64,000 nt of DNA from Limonium bicolor (lineage: Eukaryota > Streptophyta > Magnoliopsida > Caryophyllales > Plumbaginaceae): assembly GCA_023374045.1 (NCBI GenBank), contig CM041776.1, forward strand, positions 140,867,296-140,931,295, read 5' to 3'. The position numbers and the translations under genes were made by a program. Shown one piece after another: positions 9,689 to 20,865 of this stretch. The notes below the pieces were generated by a model. The model made no database searches, had not been told where the DNA came from, and worked only from the letters and a program-made list of their open reading frames with translations. The stretch's first letter is position 1; each line of letters opens with the position of its first letter.

Positions 9689-12600
9689 TGCTATAACATG
9701 GCTGGTTGGGAAAGTTTTAACAGATACGAAGTACTTAGTAAAGTACCATGAAGTTAAGTGAGATCATCACAACTGTGGAAGGGCTTAATAGCCTAACCTC
9801 GGTAATGGGAACACACCAGTCAGCAAGAAGCTAGACTTGGTGAAGGCAAGGAGACGTTGTAAAACCGGGAGAATTTTTCTTTCAAACTCAGATTTATTTC
9901 AAACTCTTTCTTTCAAAACCAAATTTTCTTTCAAACCAATACTTATTTCCAACCTTCTTTTAAACCAAACCAGAAGACCTACACCGGCCTTAGTGCCACA
10001 TGGTAGGTAGGTTACACCCAGTTCACTTTTATATAACCGGAAGGAAACCGGTAAACACGGAATACATATTATCACAGGATGATATAAGGGAGTTGACGAC
10101 AGAATACTTCACCTAGGCGTGTGACGGACACTACGAGTGTACCAACTATAATGTGGGACGACTGCACTCCGATAGGAGCTTGTGGGCCTGACAGACCTAC
10201 TTATGGGTTAGTTGGGTAAGTAGTAATGTATCAATATGGTACCCCACATATGTACACGAGTAGAGTCCGGAACACGGGAAGTAGCCGACTCCATACTACG
10301 GTCAGCAGTAAAAGACAAACAAGATCAACTGATTACCACGAATGGTTAAAGTAAAGGAACTCAGTTAAGTTAACAAGACTAAAGGAATTAGTGAATTTGT
10401 TTCAAGGAAATGTTTAAGAGTCAGGAAGTGCGAAGTGCACTAACTGTTTTGTAAAGACATCGCATATGTCTTAAGAATCACGATGAATAGAACATGATAG
10501 CTGGCACGATGACCCAGCCTATACATGACAAGGCAAATACCTAAGGTGGACACATTAATGTGCAATGAACGGGAAGAAACACCCGGAATGATTACCTGGA
10601 CTACCAGGAATATCGATCTTCACAGACGAGGATAGTAAACCAGTTAAGAACGCGAAACGGCGTGGCTAACTAAATATACCAATAAGTGCGAGCCAGACGC
10701 AATGGCATAACCTAGCAATACCCAGGATAAGTCCTTGAAGGGTGTTTGCATCAACAGTTGTTGTATGAAATGACATGACAGAAACGCAAGGGTTGAAACT
10801 AACACCTAGTATAAGCATAAGTCGTCAGAAGACAGACTGACAATTCCAAGGGGCATCCCATGAAAGGAAGCGGAATAAAACGACCTTATCATGGAGTCCA
10901 ATACTACCACTAAACCATGTAATGTTGTACAGAGAGGCAAATATGTGTGAACAGCCTACAATGAGCGGAGCTCAAGGCAATAAGGCTTATAAGCCACAAA
11001 CAGGATATGTTACATAAATTTAATCAATTGTAGAAGTTTATGTAGTACAAATAGACAGAGCGGAGAATGAACCACTGCTTTAAGAGTGGGGATACCTCTC
11101 GATATTGTGAAACCGCAGGAGCGGTAGTTGTAGAAACCAAGTTCATGAAATATGTTAAGGATTGACTATGTTATTATTGCGGGCTGAATAACGTCGGCTT
11201 GTAATTCGAGTGATCAACGCTCAAGGAGCATTCGGTAGTCATCCAAACGAATGACGAACCATAATAAAATATATGTGTGGAAGTTAATGTGACAGTAAAC
11301 ACCATGTAAGTCGGTGTTATACAAGGAGTAAGAGCACGGTGCGCAGTAAGCGATCGTCGTATAAGTATTGTTAAATGATAAGTGATAATAAATAACTAGG
11401 CAGTAAGCCAGTAGCCAGTATTACGAGATAAGAATCTCAGTGATACACAGTGTGAATTCCATTGTGAATTGCATAAGAGATTTACTGTCAAGAGTTTACG
11501 CCTCGGCACTCTGTATGACTGAGTGTTTTGGTATTGCATTTGTGCAGTAATGATCGAGTGCGATAGCTAGGATTCGGGAAATGTTAATTGTGGTGGAAAT
11601 AGAAAGAGGCTTATAACGCCATAGTGACCGATGCATAGGAAATGCTAGGTTGAAAGGGTACTTGTACAGAACCAAATGTGGAGGCATGATTAGCAATAAG
11701 TGACTGCAGTAACACGGAATACTAGATATCGGTATGGAATATACCTCAAGTGTGGGAAATAACCGAGAGAGCACTACACACTAGGTAGTAGCTCAACCTC
11801 AACCGACAGTAAGTCGGAAGGAATCAAGTTAATCATTGTGAAATACGTACCATTTTAAGCAGTAAGTTATTAGAGAAGTGGATAGAAAGTTCTGAAACTC
11901 ACCGAATTCGCTCACGGTAAGAGATACCACACGTCGGTTGAGAAACCGTTATCGCCAAGATAAAGGTGATAATTGGGAATGTGCAAGTAGTAAGAATAAC
12001 GAGTGGGGCAAACTAAGCGCTACAGTTGTCAGAGTTGCGCAGCAGGAACTAGTGAGCCAGTGACTTAAGTGTTGAATGTGCATTGTGAACATGGGTGACT
12101 GGCTAATTACTGATGCCTAGAAGCCTCACAGGCCAGGACCGAAATCGGTTATGAGTTAAATAAACTCCAATGAGAATTCTTGGTTTAGGGACTAAACCGC
12201 CAATATGGTTAAGATCCTCTAACCAGAACACATTGTATAACAGACCGCATAGAAGTTGAAACACTTCACGACGGTAGAACTCTTTTAACCAATATTCAGT
12301 GGTTGATTACGTGGGTGTAATCCCTTTTAAGGGGGGTAGAGCGCAAAACCGCTTAGTGTATTTTACCGTACAAGTGTACGTGAACTATGTTGTGCATGGC
12401 ACAAAATGATTTGTTGGGATGATTGGTGCGTGTGTTACATAAACATACGCATTCGTTCATGGTTTAATAAGTGGTTATTGCGCACAAGAGATGCGAATAC
12501 CGTTGTGATAAGTGTGTTTATTTTGTTAACAGTTGTGTGTGGGATTACAAGTACATGTGTGGGATTACAAGTACATGGGAGTAGAGAAACTCCCGGGGAA

Positions 12601-13437
12601 ATAAAGCCCCGACAATATATGTTCTTATAATACTAATTGTAAAACAGTGCATCGTATTTTGATATACATATATATATATACATATACAGTATTGTGATCC
12701 ATGAAAGGGTATGAAACCGACATAGAACCTAGTGAGAATCAGATTCCCTAGGTAACTGATTAGAGTGAATGAAGATAACTGATAGACGGAGTTCTATCCT
12801 TGGAGATGTATGATTATGACTAGAAAGACTAAAAGATAGAAAATTGGGAATGTGTGTATTATTTGATACTTGAAAATGAAGTGGGAGGTGGAACTTGATT
12901 TGCATGTGATCAAGGGAAGCCGAACACAAATTGGGGTGGAAGGATAGTTCAACACTGATGCTGATCACATCAGGGTTGGGTGATTCTTGAAGCTCCCTAA
13001 AAGTGGTCACAAATAACCACGCTAGGAAAAGAAGCAAAGAGCTTAAGTTGGACTTGGAGTTGTATGCGTTTTCAAAAGGGTTTTCAATTGGCATTTCCAA
13101 ACTTCTGACTGATATTTTAAATAAAGGATTCTCTTTTACTTAACTACGTAAAGAATATTTTAATAATACTTGCTCACGAACTGAGGACGTATGAGCCTTT
13201 GTCTTCGGACCGGTGACATGAGAAGTATATATGTTAAAAGTTAAGTGATTGTTTTTTTATCTCCCAAAGGAACGGGGACCAGAAGGTGTCCATCGCGACC
13301 GGGTTCTGCGGGATCACAGTGTATCTAAAAGATATTTTTGGTTGCCATACATGCTAAGACATGTTGTGTGGTATGTGTAATAATTATTATTTTGACCTTG
13401 AGTCCTACTGTGGATGAGTTCCAAAAGTGTATGTTAT

Positions 13438-13676
13438 CAAGACCTATGAGTCTAAATGTTGTGTTACATAGACCTATGTGTCTAAAGGCTGTTATGTTAT
13501 CAAGACCTATGGGTCTAAATGTTGATGATGTTATCCAGACCCAAGAGTTTAAGGGTTGTTATGTATGTGCAAATGTTGTTAAGGTACCCGGACCATTAAG
13601 TCCGAGGTTACTATGTAAGTATGTTATGTTATGTATGGATGTGTATATGTACCCGGACCGTTAAGTCCGAGGTTGT
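13438..13676 (+). repeat. Short tandem hairpin repeats before the LARD-1 3' LTR
   Basis: Units of 30-34 bp start at about 13441, 13471, 13504 and 13538, each with a mini-hairpin of the form AGACCTATGNGTCT. Two more copies of another hairpin (CCCGGACC..TTAAGTCCGAGG) follow near 13588 and 13653. The array lies just upstream of the polypurine tract. Confidence 0.75.
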
Positions 13677-13781
13677 GATGTAAAGTGTGCTTGGTTATGA
13701 AAGTTTTATTTTACAAGTAATCCCTGTATTCTAATTCAATTGGTGCGAGGGAAGTGTAAACTTCGGGGACGAAGTTCTTTT

Positions 13782-13794
13782 AAGGGGGGTAGAT
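13782..13794 (+). promoter_or_regulatory. Polypurine tract of LARD-1
   Basis: AAGGGGGGTAGA directly precedes the TG start of the 3' LTR. This is the expected site of plus-strand priming. Confidence 0.85.
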
Positions 13795-16254
13795 TGAAAT
13801 ACCCCAAACCTTGATATGTTGTTTAAATGTTAAACTATGGTATTTGAAGGCTAAAAATGCCTTAGAAACATCAGTGTACAATTTAAACCATAGTAAAAAC
13901 ACAATAAAGTACTATAAACACAGTTGAGCAAAAACATGCTCTAAGCTTGGAGTGAACTTGGTTAGGACCCAATGAGCCTACCAAGACTTATTAATATTCA
14001 ATTATGATTTAATAAGGCTAATTAAGTCCTTAGGAAACTTTGGTAGACAACTAAACCAAACCAAACATAAATACATACCTTAAGGTCAATATGGGCTAAA
14101 ATGTGCTCTAAGCTTGGGATAGTCTTGGTTAAGACCTAATGAGTTTACCAAGACCTTATTTATATACTAAGGAACATATTAAACCAATTACTAGAGAAAA
14201 CCAAGCTTGAAAACAAGGTTAAACACAAAATGTGCTTTAAGGAGTCTTAAAGCACATTTTTGAAAAATTGTCTTGTAAATGAGTTTTGAGTGACTAAATG
14301 TCCATCATTACTCTTTAATTAACATGTGTACTACTTAGTATCACATTAGGAAGTTTAAATCAATGGGAAATCAAAAATTTCACAACTATGTGCCTTGTTT
14401 TGTGAATAGTAACTTAAATAAGCTAGTTTATGACATAAGTCAATGTAAGTAATTTAATTGGTCAATAATGACCAAAACACCCCTAGATAACTAATGGGGG
14501 CCGGTTTTTGTAAGGTGATTCACCCCCATGTAAAAAAATCAATTAAAGAAAGGAAGGAAAAGTAAGTAAAAGAAGAAAGTTACTTTATAACATAAATATC
14601 TTCCAAAAGCAAACTTAAAACTCATTCTCTCATTCCTCTCTGGTTCCCACCATAGCCAACCCTTCTCCTTCCTCTCTCCATCGGTTTTGCTACAGCAAGT
14701 AGCCCTTCTCCATCTTTGAATGCTTGTAACTCCTAGCTCCATGGTCCAAATTCAATTTCAAGACCACCATTCTTCTAGTTGGAGCAAGCTCTACACTTCT
14801 ATCTTTTCAAATCTTCAAAAGCCTCATTTCGGTGCCATGAAGAATCACCATTGAAGGAGCTTGAGCTCACATTTTTACACCTTGTTGTTCTCCTTAGCTT
14901 CAAGGTAAGGAAACTCAAAGAAAAACTCAATTTCCTTCTTGTTTTGATGTTGGCCGAAAATCACCACTTATGGTGCCTTTCTCTTGCTTGGTTCTAGCCC
15001 TATTTCAATCATTCAAGGGCTTGGTGGAGTCCTCTCTTGATGCTTATTCAAGCTCTCTTTTGTTTCCAAGGTAAAACAACTATCCTAATGTGTTAAGACA
15101 ATATATATAACCTAGGGTTTGTAAATGAGTTTAAGCATGAAGCTTGAATGCTCATTGGTTTTACTTGTGTGTTGATTAGAAACTTTGACAAGTAACCAAG
15201 TCCTCTTGCCGGTTTCCAAACAAGGAAGAACAAGAGTGTTCAAGTAAAATCTTGAAGAAAAGAGGTAATCAAACTATCTCAATGTGGTTTAAATGCCTTA
15301 GGAAATATGAGCTTAATTTGCTTAATAAAATACCTAAAGAGCTAATGGTGAATGAGTTAGTAAAATGCTCTCAAGGAGATTATTAAAGGGCATATGTGAT
15401 GTTGAGTGTATTTGCAGGTCAAAGGCAATTATACATGTGGAAATTCAGTGTTTAAGGTTTATGCAATTTAAGGGCCTAAGAGCCATGTTATTTAAGGGCC
15501 TAAGTGCCAAGCAATTTAATTATGCACTATATTGTGATGTAGTGTAAATTTGGTGAAGTTGTGTGTGTGAAAAGGTTCTTGATGGATTTAGGTGTTCTTG
15601 GATGTTTAATGGTGAAAAACAATGTGTTTTGGTATGACAATATGCTAGGAGAACCCATGGCAAAATTTGGGTAATGTACAAGAAGTTTTAAGTGTTTAAA
15701 TGAGCTTTAGTGAACTAGGAAGTGTTAGGAGTGAATAAATGTTTTACTAGGGAAGAAAACATGTATTAAGGTGTTCTAAAGTGCTGCAAGGATTTAGGCA
15801 TTATCTTGGAAGTTCTAGGAATTCAATGAGAGTTTTTGAGGATGTACTAAAGTCTTGGAGAAGTTGTTTTGGGTTTAGGTAATGTTGATGTACAAGGAGG
15901 GAATGATGTTTAGGAATGGATTTGAGAAAGGAGTTGTAAGAAGTTGTGAAAGAGAAGATTTGGTTAGTAGGAAAAGATGTTTGGGAGATGATGTTGTGAT
16001 GGTGAGAAAACATCTTGGTATAGTGGTCATTATTGGTGAAACACCACTTAGAAAACCAAAAGGGAAATGTACAAGTGTTAAGAGATTTTGTAAGAAAAAT
16101 GAGTAACAAGTTGGGTAATGTTTTAAGGTGAATCAAAGTGATATTTTGGTATTAGAATATGCCTAAGTTCATGTGTGAAGTTTGGGTAATCAATGGATGA
16201 AGAGAATAGGTGAAACAAGGCTTGAAAATGCATAAGGAGCATTTCTGTAGCTTT

Positions 16255-16437
16255 GGTCCGGGACTTAGTTAATGGTTGAAATCCCGGACCACATATCAAA
16301 AAAAGCCGAGAGTTGGAAGACTGTCTTGGTCCGGGACTTGGGGTGAGTACAAGGTCCCGGACCACCCTATTAAATTCACCCGAGAGTTTCTATAAGTGTT
16401 GGTCCGGAACTTAAGGTGAGGACCAAGTCCCGGACTA
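16255..16437 (+). repeat. 73-bp tandem hairpin array in LARD-1 LTR (3 units)
   Basis: Units start at 16255, 16328 and 16401. Each opens with GGTCCGGGACTT (third unit GGTCCGGAACTT) and closes about 25 bases later with its inverted partner ending CCCGGACC or CCCGGACT, so each unit folds into a GC-rich hairpin in an otherwise AT-rich LTR. Units are joined by linkers with CGAGAG. Confidence 0.9.
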
Positions 16438-17880
16438 CTCTAAAAATGTTGTTTAAGGTATGAAAATGATGTCTAATGATGGGGATTGATAAGTAATGAT
16501 GTTATAAAGTTGTTAAGGACACGTTAGGTGAGTTATAAAGACAGTTAAGAGGGTGAAAAGTTGTAGGAAAATGTGAAAGTAAAACAAGTTAAAAATGTTA
16601 AGTTATTTAACTAGTAACGGGGTTAGCAATGTGCATTAGACTTTAAGCAATCATGTTACCCCGATGTTAATAAAAGTAAATGTAATGTTACCAGTTGTTC
16701 GAGAACTATTCGAGGAACATGAGTGGACATGGTAGAGTGGACTCCGGAGACAGGTATGGTTTTCTTGCAACCTGTGTCCTACCGGATTACACCGGCTTGT
16801 ATGCCAATGTGTTTTTCTGAATGTTTGCCACATTATAAGATAAAAATATGTAACGAGTTTACAGTAATTCATATATGTGGCGTATTTAGTCTCTGATACC
16901 GTTTAACCTCGAAAGTGTTAACCTTAGCTAACTGAGTCTAGGATCACGTGAGAGATCGATATTCGGATTTAACGACCCGTACCATGGGAACGTTCTAACC
17001 ACGGCTATGCGTGAGTTAGTTGTATATTGTTGTGCGTGTAAGTATGTGTACCACCCTTGTGTGTTTAACCCGGTTGAAATACCTTATGGTGTGTGGGTGT
17101 GATAGGTTCCATAGTGGGGCTCTAACTATTTATCAATAAGCAAATATGCACTAACGGGGTTGAGGAATCCGGTCGTTCCGGTCGCGTGTTGTTTTGGAGT
17201 GGGCATCCATCTTTGCTTTACCCTACTCTCTGTTATGGTTGTTTTTCCTTCTTGGATTACGATCTCCCATTAGCTTACTCCAAAGCTTAGCTATTCTGAC
17301 TTATGACCGGTTTAGGGGGAACATGTGTTTGTGTGGTGTGTTCGGGTCACTATATCCGATCCATCTTTAAGTTAAGTTACTCGTCCGACTATAAGGACGG
17401 TAATGAGTGTTGTGTAACGAGCTTAACATGAGGGTGATATCATTCTCTAGGCTCACCAGTGAATTAACTATGATTGGGTCGGTTCCTAAGAGAACCGTTC
17501 CCGTTATGTTATGTGTTATTGTTGTACTGCAATGCTTATTGTGATGTGATGTTATACGTTGTTTAAATGTGAAGTTCGTGGATCATGGATATGAATCTCA
17601 GTTTATTAAAAAGACGTTTACGGATAACCCGACTAGTGGGTAAGTGTCGTCTATTGAGGAGATAGCTCCATTAGAAGAGGAACACTCTAGGGTCAAAGAA
17701 CGCAAAGAGTGATTTATTAAGTGTAGATGTGTTATCTGTATTTGTTGAGTCCTCTGTTGTGGATTGTGATGTGTTTGTGTTATTCGTGTACATGCATGAT
17801 TTAAATGTAATCAACTGCATGCTAAGACGACAAATAGTTGTGCGTGGCCCGGTAACATGCGGGCTGCGGGATTACCATAC

Positions 17881-17908
17881 CAGCAAAGGTGCTGAGCCCC
17901 CTGGGGGG
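17881..17908 (+). promoter_or_regulatory. Twin hairpin near the LARD-1 LTR 3' end
   Basis: CAGCA-AAGG-TGCTG (17881-17894) is followed after two bases by C5-T-G6 (17897-17908). The same two-hairpin arrangement occurs in LARD-3 and the inverted solo LTR with different bases. Function is unknown; a 3'-end processing or R/U5 boundary signal is one possibility. Confidence 0.65.
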
Positions 17909-18295
17909 CCACCCTTTCTTCTTTTTCCTATTTCAGGTACAAGAAGCTGGAAGCCGTTCGAGAGTAGGACGGGGTAGTCGTTTGTACATGGGTAGCCATT
18001 AAAATGGTATATGTATTGTAGGTGTAATAAGACCGAAGTTGTTATCGGCATTAGTTTGTAATTACTCGGTACAGTTGGAAAGTGTATGTATGTTGGTCAT
18101 TGTTAATAGAAAGGGATAGTATTGTGTAGTTTCTCGGGATTCTAGTCCATCAGACCGGTACAATGTATATGTATTAGCCTTGTTAGCCACGTGGGTGGTT
18201 AACGGCGTGTAACACCAATGAGTTAAGTAATGTGATGAGTATGTTTTCCACTGCAGTTCGTTGTTAAGTGTGGTGTTGTTAGTTGGGGTGTTACA

Positions 18296-20039
18296 CTTTT
18301 GGTATAGACATTGGTACGGATTGATACAGTTGTTATTTTGGACTTGGGTTTTGTGAACCAAGGTGTACATTCGATTAGATGCTCATGTGTACGGACTTAT
18401 GTATAAGACGGTATTATGTTGTATTTATTTTGGTATTATCGAAACTGCTATCTATCTCTTGTGGTCACTGTGGGAATACGTTTCGTATGTTGATTATCAT
18501 TGCAAACAGGTAAATTGATATACTAAAAACTAAATAAATTAATCTAGAAAGTAGCAAATCAATAAGTCTGTCGGGTTGCAAAAATCCCGGTCACTATAGT
18601 ATAGAAAGTTAAGCAACCAGATATCGAACCGCGGGACTTGAATAAATAAGCCTAAGTCCTAAGAAAACTGGAAATTCAGGGGGGTTGTGAATTGTTTTTG
18701 CGATCGAATTGAATAAATGCAAGTCAAAGTTTAAATAAACAATTAATGAAAGTGAATGATGAGTTTGATAAAGTGAGTGGAACTCCGGGTTCAGGTCGTT
18801 CTTTACTGGTTAAATCTAGTAAACTCTACAATTCGATTATGAGAAACGGAAAGGCTAATTCTTTTTATCTCTTCAATGCTAAATCCTAGTTCATTGAAGA
18901 GCTCACCTATCAGAACATGTCAACTCTAATCTAGCAGTTGGCAAAACACATATAGGCGGAGTAAGTGCGAAGAATTATCAGCGTTTGTAGAAGAGATTAT
19001 CTATCCGACTAATCTTTCCCCAAATCTCCAGGTTAATTCGAACTCCCTATTAATCACCTTGTCTGATCCTAATAGGTTTCGCAGAACAACTCTATAAACT
19101 CGCGAAATTAATAGAGAAGATGAATGATAATCATTAACCTAGAAACAATCCATTACAGTCTCATAATCAAATTGCAGAATTCTTAACTACATTGTATCCA
19201 TTATGAACAACTCTCCCCCAAGCAAATCCTATCTAGCGAGACATAATCATAAAATAGACAGAGAAAAGAGATTGAGAAATCATCTGGAATAGAAAACTTC
19301 TAAATTCGCTCCGCTGTCCAGATCTGGAGTTCGCCGGGCTAGAGGTTGAAGATGGTGGTGGTGATGGTGTTGATCGATGGTGATGGTGATGGAGGGAGGT
19401 GAGGCGTGGCGTGAGAGCCTCGTCTAAGGCATCCGACGTGAATCAATCTGTTCCCCCAACCCTCAGTGACTTTTTATAACAAAAATAGGCATTTTTAACT
19501 CTTAAAAATGCATATTTTCGAATTCTGTACGCGGCGTCCGAACTTGGAAGTTCGGACGCATGTTAGGACAAATTTTCGGAAAGTTTCGACCTCCGTCCGA
19601 ACATCAAAGTTCGGACATAAGTTCGGACATGTCAGTATCTTGACGAGTGAAACTTGTTTCGGGCGTATATTCTTCGTTTGGACTCCGTTTTGCTCCCCGT
19701 TTGTTGCGTTGCGAAGCTTGTGAAGTGAAGAATGCAATTATATGACTTTTACCTGCATTTGATACATAAAATGCATCAATTCTTATCTAAACATAAATCA
19801 ATTGGAAAAACACATGATAAGTGAGAAATATTGGCCAAACCACTACACAAAATAACCAAATTAAACCCTTCAAATGCTCTATATTTCACACTTATCAATC
19901 ATGTAACGCGTTATCACTTGTATGGGTGAGTGGTAATGGTAACACCGTAGTATGACAGTCTGTTATTTACCGCTGCGATTTAATTATTAAGTACGACGTT
20001 TATACGGAAATTAGGAGTCGAGTTAGTAGGGGTGTTACA
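18296..20039 (+). repeat. Older LTR fragment X, host of LARD-1
   Basis: After removal of the nested solo LTR, 18296-18500 and 19903-20039 form the 3' end of a further LTR ending AGGGGTGTTACA, the same terminus style as the LARD LTRs. It is not followed by a PBS, so it is a 3' LTR or solo LTR. Its left part is beyond LARD-1, outside the window. Confidence 0.7.
18501..19897 (-). mobile_element. Solo LTR of 1.4 kb, minus orientation, TSD atcat
   Basis: Flanked by atcat at 18496-18500 and 19898-19902. On the minus strand it starts TGATAAGTGTGAAATA and ends CTGTTTGCA, thus TG...CA; the start resembles the Athila/Tat-like LTRs at 41901 and 48052 (TGATAAGTGT). No internal domain, PBS or second LTR is present, so it is read as a solo LTR left by intra-element recombination. 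The minus-strand phrase GTTCGGACGNNTGT recurs inside. Confidence 0.85.
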
Positions 20040-20862
20040 GATACAGATAGAAAGAGGCGATTTTGTATTCTCTGTGTTGTGCGAGAAAGAAAGGGAAAAG
20101 CTAGGTCTAAACAGTAGAACACTCTCGACTATATCAGGCCGGTTTACTTGTGGACCGAATATGATATTTACAGAAAAATCCCTAAGTACATTCTATCATC
20201 ATATTATGAGAGGGTATAAGAAATACACACCCTAGTCATTACATGTAATAACCTAGGATACATACTAATATCAATAGTAGTTGGCAGTTGACAACTTTTA
20301 GTCTTGTAGTTCGATCTCAGTTTTTTACCTATATTTTTTTGTTTTAACAATGGCAGCTGTCCCGACAACTAACATTAAACAAACCCATTGTCTCCTTGCA
20401 AGGAGTTTAAAGAAGGGACTAATAACTAGATAAGCTAAGATATTTAATTCCTTTGTTTGGAAACAAGTTTAAGCTTTACTATTTTGTATTTCTTTCTACT
20501 AGTATGTGGTTTAATTTGTTTCTCCATTTACATATTTCTTACGTTTTGATAATAAAAATATTTCACATTATAGATCAAGATGGGTGAGGAATTCAAACTC
20601 TAGTCTATGGAATATGAAGTCTTATACCACACATCACAATAGCTCAAACTATCGTATAAATATTTTAGTAACTTGAGGTCTGACAATATTACAAGTTAGC
20701 ATGTTCATGTTATCAGTATATCTTTCAACCCTGTCAAGGTATGTAGATTTTTGACAGTGGGCACCCAAACCTATAACCATGATTGCTGACATTAATTCCC
20801 TTTGATCTGACAACTTATCCTTAAACATGTTAGAATTTCATTCACTGTGTAATATTGTCGTA
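20040..20862. other. Intergenic DNA between LTR X and CACTA-2
   Basis: No gene, RNA or repeat was recognised. A short ORF starting in LTR X and ending at 20235 has no recognisable motif. Confidence 0.5.
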
Positions 20863-20865
20863 CTA

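Larger units (their letters stand above)
8898..13781 (+). other. LARD-1 internal region, noncoding with conserved blocks
   Basis: There is no ORF above about 125 codons and no retroelement protein motif. Short blocks are shared in order with the LARD-3 interior (61808-64000): the segment with ACGCCAGAGAGA near 9065, GGGTCGACATGC near 9255, the hairpin GCACTTGCC/GGCAAGTGC at 9669-9688, ACACCAGTCAGC near 9810, and GGGGATACCTC near 11090. Conservation of short structured blocks between diverged copies without a frame suggests packaging or dimerisation RNA rather than protein. Heavily decayed gag cannot be excluded by eye. Confidence 0.7.
8458..18295 (+). mobile_element. LARD-1, large-LTR element with noncoding interior
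   Basis: Visible parts are the 3' 407 bp of the 5' LTR (8458-8864), a PBS, an internal region of about 4.9 kb, a polypurine tract and a full 4501 bp 3' LTR (13795-18295). The LTR has TG...CA ends with a short inverted repeat (TGAAATACCCCAA / TTGGGGTGTTACA). The rest of the 5' LTR lies left of CACTA-1 outside the window. No gag, protease, RT, RNase H or integrase motif is recognisable internally. Size and organisation fit the LARD class (large retrotransposon derivatives), mobilised in trans. By hand the two visible LTR 3' ends differ by 9 substitutions and one 1-base indel over about 408 bp, so the insertion is fairly recent. Confidence 0.88.
13795..18295 (+). repeat. LARD-1 3' LTR (4.5 kb)
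   Basis: TGAAATACCCC...GGGGTGTTACA. In order it contains a 15-bp-stem hairpin (14227-14260), a pyrimidine-rich putative promoter zone around 14620-14720, putative splice donors (AAG|GTAAGG near 14904, AAG|GTAAAA near 15070), an acceptor-like TATTTGCAG near 15410-15418, a 73 bp hairpin array (16255-16437) and the twin hairpin (17881-17908). No protein-coding capacity was recognised. The five bases after it are ctttt; the left flank needed to confirm a duplication is outside the window. Confidence 0.9.
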
